The translations under genes were made by a program, and so were the position numbers. This document shows positions 7,595 through 15,840 of a DNA stretch of 64,000 nt, piece after piece. A model generated the notes under the pieces. That model was given only the letters and a program-made list of their open reading frames with translations, did not search any database and was not told the origin of the DNA. The stretch covers positions 1 through 64,000 of the forward strand of contig CAIKND010000225.1 in NCBI GenBank assembly GCA_903828675.1, written 5' to 3'. The DNA is from an uncultured Acidobacteriaceae bacterium. Its GTDB lineage: Bacteria > Acidobacteriota > Terriglobia > Terriglobales > Acidobacteriaceae. Each line of letters begins with the position of its first letter. Within the stretch, counting starts at the first letter, position 1.

Positions 7595-9169
7595 ATGTCT
7601 GAGCATCAACAGGTTCGTGGAAAACTTCTGCGCAATATCCGCAGCGAAGCTGGCGCGCGCGTTTTCTATCTGGCTACCCGCTTCTTTATTCCCCCCTTTG
7701 TGCTCGCGCACATCGGCATGCAGGCCTACGGCCTCTACGGGACCTTCTTCATCCTGGTCGCCTATATAGGCATTTCCACCGTCGGCTTCTCCAGCGCTTA
7801 CATCAAATACGTCGCGGAATTCGCCGCTGGCAGGCGCTACGATGAGGCCAACCGCCTCCTCTCCGCCGGTATCTTCATTACCACGCCGATCGCCTTGACC
7901 GTCTTCACCGTTTTTGCGCTTTCCTGGAACTTCGTTGCGGTTCGTATGCAGGTTCCACCGGCCATGGCCTCTGACGCACGCTTCCTTGCCTTTACCATCG
8001 TCGGCAGCTTCCTCATGTGTCTGGGCCTCTCCGCCTACCGCGATGCCCTTAGCGGCTTGCAGCGCATCAGAACGGTGCAGCGTATCTGGATCACTTCCTT
8101 CGTTGTCGAGTCCGCGCTGATCTTCCTGCTGGTCGGCCGCGGATGGGGACTGCGCGGCATGGGCATAGCCTTCGTCGCTCGCTCGGTCATCGACCTTGGC
8201 TGCAGCGCCGTCGTTGCATATCGCACCATTCCCTGGCTCCGCGTTTCTGTGCGCCTCATCGACCGGCCCGCTATGCGCCGCCTGCTCGGCTTCGGCAGCA
8301 TCGTTCAGATAAACAGCCTTCTTGCCATCTTCCTCAATACAGTCGAACGGGTCATCGCCACGCCACTTTGCGGACTAGCCGCCGCCGGTCTGCTGGATAT
8401 CAGTACCCGCCTGCCCTACATGGCAATCTCGGTCCCCAGTTCATTTGTCGGCGCCGCCCTCCCCTCCATCTCTGACCTTCAGGGCCGCGATGGTTCCGGC
8501 GAACTGAAGCACGACCTGGTCCGCCACGTCTACCTCACCTGCACCCGTTATATGAACGCCATCTCCGGCTCATTGCTCGGCTTCATCGCAGTCGTTGCCA
8601 TCCCAGTCCTCGGCTTCTGGCTAAAGCAGGTGCCTCTGGGCTCTCCCCTGATCATGATCGCCTTCGCCATCGCCTGCCAGTTTCACCTCATGACCGGCCC
8701 AGGCACCTCTATGGTCAAGGGAATCGGGAAACCCCGCATGGAGTTCCACTATAGCCTCGCGAACATCGCGGCTCTTTTCGTCACCGTGCCCCTCTCGCGC
8801 CTCTTTTTCGGCTCCTGGAGCGCCACGAGTGTTGGCGTCGGCGTCGCCGCCGCTACCATGATTTCTGCGGTCTACTTCATCTCCGTAGCCAACCGTACTC
8901 TTCAGATTGGCGGCTCCAACTTCCTCCGCCACTCCGTCCTTCCCGGTGTCCTGCCCTATGTGGCCGCCTTTGCCTCAGGCGTTCCGATGCACCTGATCGC
9001 CGTCCCCCAGGGCCGCATTCTGCTGGGCCTGTGGCTCGGCTGCCGGTTCGCAATCTTCGCCGCCGTTCTTGTCCCTCTTTGGTGGTTCTTCACAGCCAGC
9101 ACCAATGAAAAGGCCGAGGTCATGAGGCGCGTTTGGTGGCAGAGACAGGCTCTACCCGCCCAAGCCTGA
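7595..9169 (+). CDS. Polysaccharide flippase, Wzx/MOP superfamily
   Basis: A 524-residue, strongly hydrophobic protein with about 12-14 predicted membrane helices, starting with RNIRSEAGARVFYLATRFFIPPFVLAHIG-type sequence typical of Wzx-like flippases. Expected role: moving undecaprenyl-linked repeat units across the inner membrane. The frame is open further upstream, but the ATG at 7595 has AGAGGAAG 5 bases before it and is the better start. It sits 76 bases after the hydrolase-like gene and 113 bases before the acyltransferase, probably in the same transcription unit. Confidence 0.85.
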   Translation: MSEHQQVRGKLLRNIRSEAGARVFYLATRFFIPPFVLAHIGMQAYGLYGTFFILVAYIGISTVGFSSAYIKYVAEFAAGRRYDEANRLLSAGIFITTPIALTVFTVFALSWNFVAVRMQVPPAMASDARFLAFTIVGSFLMCLGLSAYRDALSGLQRIRTVQRIWITSFVVESALIFLLVGRGWGLRGMGIAFVARSVIDLGCSAVVAYRTIPWLRVSVRLIDRPAMRRLLGFGSIVQINSLLAIFLNTVERVIATPLCGLAAAGLLDISTRLPYMAISVPSSFVGAALPSISDLQGRDGSGELKHDLVRHVYLTCTRYMNAISGSLLGFIAVVAIPVLGFWLKQVPLGSPLIMIAFAIACQFHLMTGPGTSMVKGIGKPRMEFHYSLANIAALFVTVPLSRLFFGSWSATSVGVGVAAATMISAVYFISVANRTLQIGGSNFLRHSVLPGVLPYVAAFASGVPMHLIAVPQGRILLGLWLGCRFAIFAAVLVPLWWFFTASTNEKAEVMRRVWWQRQALPAQA

Positions 9170-9282
9170 AGTCGTTAACCATGCCGTCGCGGGAACAGCC
9201 CCCTTGGCTGCAGTGCGCCCGGTCCACCAGTCCCACGCGAGTTTCGCAACCAACCGCCTCAATTGGCGACCAAGAGGAGAAC

Positions 9283-10548
9283 ATGCCAGCTTTCAACCTA
9301 TCGGCGCTTTCTTGCAGATTTCGCGCCCTTTGGAGCAGCCAGACAACGCCTAACTCCGTGCCGGAGACAATCACCGGCGGCGGAGGCTACAATGGCTATA
9401 TTCCCACCCTGGATGGCTGGCGGGCAGTTGCGATTCTAGCTGTGATATTCCATCACGCCATGCTGCCGCTGCTGGACGCGCATCACTGGCTTCTATTCAG
9501 TGAACAAGGCGCCTTGGGTGTGGATATCTTCTTTGCCCTCAGCGGCTTCCTTATCTGTTCGCGGCTATTGAATGAGCGCGACCGCTTTGGCTCCATCGAT
9601 CTCCAGGCCTTTTACCTGCGTCGCGCCTTTCGCATTCTTCCGCCTTATCTGACCTACCTGGCCGCTCTCTTTGTCCTCATCCCTTTTGGTTTCGGCAGCA
9701 GGCATCTAGAGGAGTGGATCTCGTGTCTCACCTTTACGCGCAACTACCTCCCCAACCAGTTCTGGACATGGAAGACTGGGCATTTCTGGTCTCTGTCGGT
9801 AGAAGAGCATTTCTACTTGCTGTTTCCGGCTGCATTGGTGATGCTGGGCGCGGGACGCCTCCGCCGCTTCCTTCCCTGGTTCATCGCTGCCTCGACTGTA
9901 TGGCGCATGGCCGATTACCGCTTTCACCTCTTCGACCGCATTTTTCCGGGCATTCCGTATCCGTATCGCACTGATATCCGGGTGGATGGAATCGCCATCG
10001 GCGCATTAGCCGCTCTGCTTCTGGCCGTGCCCAGCTTCAAGGCCGCGATTCGAGATCGTCTAACGGCTACACGCATCGCCGCCGGAGCCACGATCTTGCT
10101 GGCCATCATCTTCATTCCCGTGCCTATGGGAGTTCTGTGGCAGCGTCTGCTCATCGCGGCTGTTATCACAGCCTCCGCGCTGCGTCCGGAACTAGCAGTC
10201 ACGCGGTGGCTTGAAGCAAAGTGGTTGCGCCACATAGGACGCCTTTCGTTCAGCCTCTATATTTGGCAACAGATGTTTTTCGTGCCGACGCAAAATTCCA
10301 TTGGAAGGGCTTTGGCGCGCATTCCCGCGCTGCAGTCGCTTATCGCAGACCCGTCCGATCGCGCCTGGATCCTGCAGTTGCCCCTGCTTTGCGTAGGGAC
10401 TGTCACTATGGCAGCATTGAGCTACTACTTGGTAGAACAGCCCGCGCTGCGCTGGGGAGCCCGCTACCTGAAGGCACGTGCCGAAGCAAAGAGCTCGGCA
10501 GTCGTGAGTATTCAACCCGAATTTGTTGAGGCGGCTCGGGTGGCCTGA
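9283..10548 (+). CDS. Acyltransferase 3 family protein (OafA/YrhL-like)
   Basis: 421 residues with about 10 membrane helices. Family motifs seen: YIPTLDGWRAVAILAVIFHHA near the N-terminus (with the conserved His), GVDIFFALSGFLI, SLSVEEHFYLLFP and GRLSFSLYIWQQ. Such enzymes O-acylate surface polysaccharides or lipids at the inner membrane. The ATG at 9283 has AAGAGGAG just upstream; an in-frame start at 9133 would overlap the flippase gene and add a non-conserved leader. It is followed 31 bases later by a strong hairpin terminator. Confidence 0.88.
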   Translation: MPAFNLSALSCRFRALWSSQTTPNSVPETITGGGGYNGYIPTLDGWRAVAILAVIFHHAMLPLLDAHHWLLFSEQGALGVDIFFALSGFLICSRLLNERDRFGSIDLQAFYLRRAFRILPPYLTYLAALFVLIPFGFGSRHLEEWISCLTFTRNYLPNQFWTWKTGHFWSLSVEEHFYLLFPAALVMLGAGRLRRFLPWFIAASTVWRMADYRFHLFDRIFPGIPYPYRTDIRVDGIAIGALAALLLAVPSFKAAIRDRLTATRIAAGATILLAIIFIPVPMGVLWQRLLIAAVITASALRPELAVTRWLEAKWLRHIGRLSFSLYIWQQMFFVPTQNSIGRALARIPALQSLIADPSDRAWILQLPLLCVGTVTMAALSYYLVEQPALRWGARYLKARAEAKSSAVVSIQPEFVEAARVA

Positions 10549-10578
10549 GGCTGGATCTTTTCTGAAAACCATCCTAGG

Positions 10579-10620
10579 CAAATAGCGGAAGCCCGATGCA
10601 AATCGGGCTTCCGCTATTTG
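10579..10620. terminator. Perfect 19-bp hairpin terminator, probably bidirectional
   Basis: The arms at 10579-10597 and 10602-10620 are exact complements around the loop GCAA. It lies 31 bases after the acyltransferase stop and between two convergent genes. A/T at the outer end of each arm gives short U-tracts in both directions. Confidence 0.75.
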
Positions 10621-10833
10621 AGGTCAATACTATCTCCCAATCGCCAGGTAAGGGATTGGCTTTTCTTTTTGAGTGTCAGGGTGCGGATGCCGGTTTGACG
10701 GGGGAGGTCTTTGCGGGCTGAAGCTGAACCCCGGGAGAGGTCGTTCCCGTCAAAGCCTGCTCCCCACGTTCTAGGCCGCAGGACGAGCGCGAGGCCTTGC
10801 ACTTCTCAGGTATCACACTCGCGCGCCTGTGAT

Positions 10834-11550
10834 TTATGAGTTCTCTCGCAGCTTCAACCCGGGAGTCACCAGGACGCGCCTGACTCTCCGGCCAAGGTTG
10901 ATGAGCCAGCCAGCCAGCGGCAGGCGGTCATACCATGCGGAGCTGATGTCACTCCTCGAACGCCGTTGGAAACCCAACCGGGGCCGCGCGATAAGAGTCC
11001 GAACATCCGGGTTCTGCTCCCTGAACATGCTCAGTGCCCCATCGAAGTGTTGCGGCCCGCCCATGGGATCGCCCTCCTCCCGCGCCTGCACCTCTTCCAA
11101 GAATCTGACCAGCCGGGGCAGCGCGCCCCCGTTGACTGCATAAAAGTAGGCTGTCATCTGTCGCTTGGACGACAACTCGAGCCGGAAGGCGCCCTGCTGA
11201 TCCTCCTCCAAGTGCCCCAGGTAGAGCAGATCCCAGTCCGATGCCGCTATCTGCGCCATCGCCTCATCCTCCATTTGTCGGAACGCCGTGCTGAAGTCCA
11301 GGTCGTCTTCCATCACCAGCACGTTCCGGACCCCGGCCTGCAACGCCCCTTCAAGAACTCTGAAGTGGCTCTGGAAGCAGCCCCATGCCCCGGCGCTGGG
11401 CCAGTTGCCAGCCTCCAAAACGCGTACAGCGGGGAAGAACGCAGCATCCAGGCCCGCCCGATTCAGTTGTGATTTCATCTGGCGGCGTCGGTCGCGCCGC
11501 TCAGGCAGGTTGATCACCTGCGCCTGTTCAAAGAAGTCGTTGAATTTCAT
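10834..11550 (-). CDS. Glycosyltransferase family 25
   Basis: 238 residues. GT25 features: an N-terminal VINLPERRDRRRQM, AWGCFQSHFRVLEGAL and the acidic VLVMEDDLDF (metal/nucleotide-sugar site). This family adds sugars, often galactose, to lipopolysaccharide or capsule. The start chosen is the ATG at 11550 (MKFNDFFEQ); the frame extends to 11613. A -24/-12 promoter match ends 14 bases before this ATG, which supports the shorter form. It is transcribed away from the GT4 gene at 11724. Confidence 0.85.
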   Translation of the reverse strand: MKFNDFFEQAQVINLPERRDRRRQMKSQLNRAGLDAAFFPAVRVLEAGNWPSAGAWGCFQSHFRVLEGALQAGVRNVLVMEDDLDFSTAFRQMEDEAMAQIAASDWDLLYLGHLEEDQQGAFRLELSSKRQMTAYFYAVNGGALPRLVRFLEEVQAREEGDPMGGPQHFDGALSMFREQNPDVRTLIARPRLGFQRRSRSDISSAWYDRLPLAGWLINLGRRVRRVLVTPGLKLRENS

Positions 11551-11562
11551 ACCCAGTGACTG

Positions 11563-11580
11563 TTGCACGCCCCATGCCAG
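11563..11580 (-). promoter_or_regulatory. Candidate sigma-54 promoter for the GT25 gene
   Basis: On the minus strand TGGCATGGGGCGTGCA has GG and GC separated by exactly 10 bases and matches the consensus well. Transcription would begin near 11553, only about 3 bases before the ATG at 11550. Confidence 0.5.
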
Positions 11581-11693
11581 AAAACCGCCCCGATTCCATC
11601 CTTTCGCTATCATGTTCTGGAACAGCGATCCCCTGCTTGTTCTGTTTCAGACCGCCTGGCATGCTAAACACGCGGCAAAACAGGCCCAAACTC

Positions 11694-11709
11694 TGGCACG
11701 CAAAATGCA
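11694..11709 (+). promoter_or_regulatory. Candidate sigma-54 promoter for the GT4 gene
   Basis: TGGCACGCAAAATGCA has an exact -24 element (TGGCACG), GG at 11695-11696 and GC at 11707-11708, with 10 bases between. Predicted transcription start is near 11720, almost on the ATG at 11724. It is back to back with the minus-strand match at 11563-11580. Confidence 0.55.
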
Positions 11710-11723
11710 TTGTCATGGGTGAC

Positions 11724-12980
11724 ATGAAACTGCGCATCGCTTATCTCGTCAGCCGCTACCCAGCCATCTCGCACACCTTCATCCTGCGCGAGGTGCTCGC
11801 CCTCCGCCGACGCGGATTTGAAATCCACACCGCATCCATTAATCCTCCCAACTGCGCCCCCGAAGGCCTCACAGATGAGGAACTCCACGAAGTCGAGACC
11901 ACCTTCTATATCAAGTCCGTCGCAGTCCCCCGAATTCTCGCCGCCCTCCTGGGTCAGATGTTCCTCTCCCCACTGCGGTTCTTCGCAGGCTTCCTCTATG
12001 CCCTTCGCATAGCTGGCTCCGACCTGCGCGCCATGCTCTTCAGCGTCTTCTATTTTGGCGAAGCCGTACTTCTCTCTGCCTGGATGCGGCGCAAAGGGCT
12101 CAGCCATGTCCATGTCCATTTCGCCACTCCGGCAGCCACTGTGGCCCTCATCGCCACCCGCATCGCCAAAATCGAGTTCTCCGTAACCGTCCACGGTCCC
12201 GACGAGTTTTACGAGGCAGGCCGCTACCAACTTGCTGAAAAGCTTCGCCGCGCCCAATTTGTTTGCGCCATCGGTCAATATTGCCGAAGCCAGCTCATGA
12301 AGCTCAGCGCCCAGGAACACTGGCACAAGTTCGAAATCTCTCCTCTCGGCGTCGATCCCGAGGTTTTTAGTCCGGTTCAACACAAGCGGGTTGCTGGTCA
12401 ATTTCGAATCCTCTGCGTTGGCCGCCTGGTTTCAGCCAAAGGACAGGCCATTCTCCTTGAAGCCGTCTCGCAGCTTCTCCGCAATCGTCAGAACGTCTTC
12501 CTCACCCTCGTAGGGGACGGACCTGACCGTGCCGGATTGGAGCGTTTCGCCTCCGGCCTGGGCATTGCCGCTCACGTTCGCTTCGCCGGTTCGGTCAACC
12601 AGGATTCCATCCGCCTTCTTTACGGGCAATCCGACGCTTTTGTCTTGCCCAGCTTCGCCGAGGGAATTCCTGTTGTCCTCATGGAAGCCATGGCCATGGG
12701 TATCCCTTGTATAAGCACCACCATCACCGGCATTCCCGAACTGATCGTCTCCGGGCGCGAAGGAATTCTGGTACCGCCTTCAGACGTGGCACTGTTGGCT
12801 GGCGCCATCATGCTTCTCAACGACGCTCCGGCTCTGGCGGCCCGGATTGCCGCACGCGGCCGCGACAAGGTTCACCGTGCCTACAATCTGGATACCAATA
12901 TCGACAAGCTGGCCGCGATATTTCAACGCCGGCTCAACACTCTCAATCCGGCCCCGCTCCACACAAAGGTGATCGCTTGA
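11724..12980 (+). CDS. Glycosyltransferase family 4
   Basis: 418 residues, GT-B fold. N-terminal MKLRIAYLVSRYPAISHTFILREV is followed by TVHGPDEFYEAGRYQLAEKL, ISPLGVDPEVF, VGRLVSAKGQ and the nucleotide-sugar site SFAEGIPVVLMEAMAMGIP. This pattern resembles colanic-acid-type WcaL/AmsK enzymes. The start is ATG 11724 (GGGTGAC upstream) or ATG 11715. It is clearly a paralogue of the GT4 at 59006: the N-terminus, the HGPDEFY block and the SFAEG block align residue for residue. The stop overlaps the TTG start of the next gene. Confidence 0.9.
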   Translation: MKLRIAYLVSRYPAISHTFILREVLALRRRGFEIHTASINPPNCAPEGLTDEELHEVETTFYIKSVAVPRILAALLGQMFLSPLRFFAGFLYALRIAGSDLRAMLFSVFYFGEAVLLSAWMRRKGLSHVHVHFATPAATVALIATRIAKIEFSVTVHGPDEFYEAGRYQLAEKLRRAQFVCAIGQYCRSQLMKLSAQEHWHKFEISPLGVDPEVFSPVQHKRVAGQFRILCVGRLVSAKGQAILLEAVSQLLRNRQNVFLTLVGDGPDRAGLERFASGLGIAAHVRFAGSVNQDSIRLLYGQSDAFVLPSFAEGIPVVLMEAMAMGIPCISTTITGIPELIVSGREGILVPPSDVALLAGAIMLLNDAPALAARIAARGRDKVHRAYNLDTNIDKLAAIFQRRLNTLNPAPLHTKVIA

Positions 12981-14158
12981 ACTTCGCAACCATCCTCAAT
13001 TCCCTCGCTGCCGGCGCGGCATTCGCCTCTTTGCCTGGCTCGCTTGAACTCGCCCAGCTCACCTTAGGCTCGATGCTGCCGGTCCGTAAGCAAGAGGCCG
13101 GGCAAGACAAGATCATCCGCCTGGCCGTCATCATTCCCGCGCACAATGAGCAGGACGTCATCTCCGTTTGTCTTGACAGCCTTCTGGCCTCAGGCGCTTC
13201 AGAAAGCCCTTGCGACGTCTTTGTTGTAGCCGACAACTGCACAGACCAGACCGCAAGTATCGCCCGCGCCAAAGGTGTCAGCGTCATGGAGCGCAATGAC
13301 GACACCCGCCGCGGTAAGGGGTTTGCGCTGGAGTTCGCCTTCCACTACCTCCGCCGCGGCTATGACGCGTTCGTTGTTCTGGATGCCGACTCCATTGTGC
13401 CTGTCGGATTCGTCGATCACTTCCGCCGTGCCTTCAGCAGGGGAGCGAAGGCCGTGCAGTGCGTTTATCTGGTGGCTAACCCTGACCAGTCCAGCGCCAC
13501 CCGTCTCATGGATCTCAGCCTGCGCGCATTCAATAAAATACGCCCCAGCGGACGTCAGCGCCACGGCCAATCCGTCGGCATCCTCGGCAACGGCTTTGCT
13601 CTGAGCCGCGGCACCCTGGAAGCAGTCCCTTATGTCGCAAAGTCTGTCGTGGAGGACCTGGAATACCACCTTGAACTCCTTGACGCCGGCATCCGGGTGG
13701 AATTTCTGCACGATGTTCAGGTAAACGGCCTCATGCCTGCCCAGGGCAGGGCGCGCAGCACCCAGCGCGCACGCTGGGAAGGAGGCCGCCTGCGCATGAT
13801 CCGGGAATTTGCGCCTCGTCTTATGGCGCGGGCTCTCGCGGGCCGCATGGAGTGCCTCGAGCCCCTGCTCGATCTCCTCTTGCTACCGCTCAGCTTTCAC
13901 GCTTTGCTGCTTGCTTTCGCCGCCTTCGCCGGTGCCGGCGTATTCCGCGGAATCGGACTGCTGGGCCTGGCCGTGCTACTCCTCCATCTCTGTGCGGCCA
14001 TCGCCGCCGGCTCTTCTCCCCTGCGCGATCTTCGCGCCATCGCATCAGTCCCTTTTTACATCGTCTGGAAACTCACTCGCGTGCCCATGATCATGGCCAC
14101 GTCACTTCGCGGCGCCGCATGGGTGCGCACTGATCGCCCCGTCAAGGAGGCAGCATGA
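12977..14158 (+). CDS. Glycosyltransferase family 2, membrane-associated
   Basis: 393 residues. GT2 features: VIIPAHNEQDVI, VVADNCTDQT, VVLDADSIV (DxD), VEDLEYHLELLDAG and QRARWEGGR (QxxRW-like), then two or three C-terminal hydrophobic segments. The start is inferred as the TTG at 12977, which overlaps the previous stop (TTGA) and has AAAGGTG 7 bases upstream. The long open frame before it has no GT2 homology and shadows the GT4 gene. Processive GT2 enzymes have this layout, so it may build a chain, but a single-transfer role is equally possible. Confidence 0.85.
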   Translation: MNFATILNSLAAGAAFASLPGSLELAQLTLGSMLPVRKQEAGQDKIIRLAVIIPAHNEQDVISVCLDSLLASGASESPCDVFVVADNCTDQTASIARAKGVSVMERNDDTRRGKGFALEFAFHYLRRGYDAFVVLDADSIVPVGFVDHFRRAFSRGAKAVQCVYLVANPDQSSATRLMDLSLRAFNKIRPSGRQRHGQSVGILGNGFALSRGTLEAVPYVAKSVVEDLEYHLELLDAGIRVEFLHDVQVNGLMPAQGRARSTQRARWEGGRLRMIREFAPRLMARALAGRMECLEPLLDLLLLPLSFHALLLAFAAFAGAGVFRGIGLLGLAVLLLHLCAAIAAGSSPLRDLRAIASVPFYIVWKLTRVPMIMATSLRGAAWVRTDRPVKEAA

Positions 14159-15147
14159 TCAGCCAACCCAGGAATCCTGACATCTCCGTTGTCATCGTCA
14201 GCTTCAATACTTGTAACCTTCTGCGCGAATGCCTGCAGTCGGTCTTTTCGCAGACGGGCCCCAGCTTCGAAGTGATCGTTGTAGACAATGCCTCACGCGA
14301 CGGCTCGCTGCAGATGGTCGAGCGCGAATTCCCGTCCGCAATCGCGATTCAGGCCGGGGCCAACCTCGGCTTTGCCGCCGCCAATAACCTGGCTTTCCGC
14401 AAAGCGAAGGGTAAGTATGTTGTTCTGCTCAACTCGGACGCCTTCTTTGCCCCTGGCACCCTGTCAAGGGCTCTCGACTCGATGAAGGCATCGCCCGCCA
14501 CCGGGCTGGGTGGAGGCCTGTTGGTCGGTCGGGACGGCGGATGGCAGCCTTCTGCACGTCTTTTTCCCTCCTTGCTCAACGACTTCCTGAGTCTCAGTGG
14601 ACTTGCTGCCCTCTTTCCCAGATCTCGCTTCTTCGGACGCACCGACCGCACCTGGGCAGATCCCCGGCTGCCGGCGGATACCGACTGGGTCCCGGGCGCC
14701 TTCTCCATCATCCCGCGAGACGTTCTTGAGCAGGTCGGCTACTTCGATGAGAACTTCTTCCTCTACTACGAGGAAGTCGATCTGTGTCGCCGTATTCGCC
14801 TGGCCGGGTATAGAGTCTCTTATTGGCCGGAATTGGAGGTCGTGCACATCGGCGGCGAGTCCTCCCGCCAGGTCAAGCGCCTCTCACTCTCCTCCTCTGG
14901 ATCGCAGCTGACCCTATGGCGGATGCGCAGCGCGCTCCTTTATTACCGTAAGCATCACCATGCCATGGCTTGGCTCGCCATGACCATCGAGACTGGCTGG
15001 CACAGGCTGCGCCTCTTGCGAAATTCGTTCCGCAACCACGAAGATAAACAGGTACGGATCGCGGAATCTCAGGCGGTCATCCACCTCTACGGAAAGGCGT
15101 GGAAAGAAACCCATGGCGGGCGTCTTTCCCCTGCGCGTCCCTGGTAA
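14155..15147 (+). CDS. Glycosyltransferase family 2 (rhamnosyltransferase-like)
   Basis: 330 residues. It begins DISVVIVSFNTCNLLRECLQS and contains VVDNASRDGS, GANLGFAAANNLAF, LLNSDAFFAPG (DxD region) and DENFFLYYEEVDLCRRIRLAG. This pattern is shared by WbbL-type rhamnosyltransferases and related enzymes. The ATGA overlap with the preceding gene and the AAGGAGGCAGC ribosome-binding site fix the start. The sugar transferred cannot be read from sequence. Confidence 0.88.
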   Translation: MISQPRNPDISVVIVSFNTCNLLRECLQSVFSQTGPSFEVIVVDNASRDGSLQMVEREFPSAIAIQAGANLGFAAANNLAFRKAKGKYVVLLNSDAFFAPGTLSRALDSMKASPATGLGGGLLVGRDGGWQPSARLFPSLLNDFLSLSGLAALFPRSRFFGRTDRTWADPRLPADTDWVPGAFSIIPRDVLEQVGYFDENFFLYYEEVDLCRRIRLAGYRVSYWPELEVVHIGGESSRQVKRLSLSSSGSQLTLWRMRSALLYYRKHHHAMAWLAMTIETGWHRLRLLRNSFRNHEDKQVRIAESQAVIHLYGKAWKETHGGRLSPARPW

Positions 15148-15152
15148 GACCC

Positions 15153-15671
15153 ATGTTTGAGAACATTGCCGAAGATTTCAGAATGTACGATCGGGAGTTT
15201 TCCCGCCAGGGCATGTGGGTCATGGTGGCCTATCGCTTCGGCCGCTGGCGTTACTCCATTCGTCCGCGCCTGCTGCGCCTGCCGTTTTCCTTCGTCTACC
15301 GCATTCTGAAGCTTCTCTCGCAGATTCTCACTGGGATCGATCTGCCATGTGAGGTCAAAGTCGGCAGACGCTTGCGCATTGAACACTTCGGCGGGATCAT
15401 CATCAGCGGCGATACCGTTATCGGCGACGACGTCATCATCCGGAACGGCGTCACAATCGGACTCAGGAAGATTGGCGAACCAGGCGCGCCTATCATTGGC
15501 GACCGCGTCGAGATCGGCGCAGGTGCCAAGATCCTGGGACGCATTCGCATTGGTGACGATGCGCAGATTGGCGCCAACGCCGTGGTCATCCGTGACGTTC
15601 CGTCTGGTCACATCGCAGTCGGCATTCCCGCCCGCAACATTGCCCGCAAAGATCTCGGCCCGACCAGCTGA
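15153..15671 (+). CDS. Serine O-acetyltransferase-like hexapeptide acetyltransferase
   Basis: 172 residues. Helical N-terminus (MFENIAEDFRMYDREF), then a left-handed beta-helix with hexapeptide repeats: VKVGRRLRIEHFGGIIISG, TVIGDDVIIRNGVTIG, PIIGDRVEIGAGAKILG, IRIGDDAQIGANAVVI. It resembles CysE/EpsC. In this setting it more likely acetylates a sugar than serine. The ATG at 15153 lies 5 bases after the GT2 stop; an upstream in-frame ATG at 15099 lies inside that gene. Confidence 0.85.
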   Translation: MFENIAEDFRMYDREFSRQGMWVMVAYRFGRWRYSIRPRLLRLPFSFVYRILKLLSQILTGIDLPCEVKVGRRLRIEHFGGIIISGDTVIGDDVIIRNGVTIGLRKIGEPGAPIIGDRVEIGAGAKILGRIRIGDDAQIGANAVVIRDVPSGHIAVGIPARNIARKDLGPTS

Positions 15672-15685
15672 GGATTCAGGGAGAA

Positions 15686-15720
15686 ACACCTGTTCCGTTT
15701 CGTGCCGGACCGTCCGGCAC
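15686..15720 (+). promoter_or_regulatory. Possible enhancer palindrome upstream of the wza-type gene
   Basis: GTGCCGGA-CCG-TCCGGCAC (15702-15720) is a perfect 8-bp inverted repeat. It is preceded by ACACCTGT and CCGTTTCGT, as at 4921. It lies about 120-150 bases before the predicted sigma-54 transcription start, with an A/T-rich, bendable stretch at 15773-15800 between. It could instead terminate the preceding operon, but no T-run follows. Confidence 0.4.
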
Positions 15721-15813
15721 CTGTCGCAGATTCAGCATTTGGCGATTTGGCGATTCCCCCTTGGCGCGCTAAGTAAGTCATTTATTTATAGATATTTATG
15801 CTGGGAATTGGTT

Positions 15814-15829
15814 TGGCGGCCCAGTTGCA
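15814..15829 (+). promoter_or_regulatory. Candidate sigma-54 promoter of the export operon
   Basis: TGGCGG-CCCAG-TTGCA has GG (15815-15816) and GC (15827-15828) 10 bases apart and a perfect -12 element. The predicted start of transcription is about 15840, next to the ATG at 15841. Confidence 0.55.
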
Positions 15830-15840
15830 ATTACAGTTGC

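Noticed and set aside
10614-10802. 62-codon minus-strand frame next to the hairpin terminator
   Set aside because: It reads through the terminator stem and lacks a ribosome-binding site. It may be a dispersed non-coding repeat but I cannot show that from one copy.
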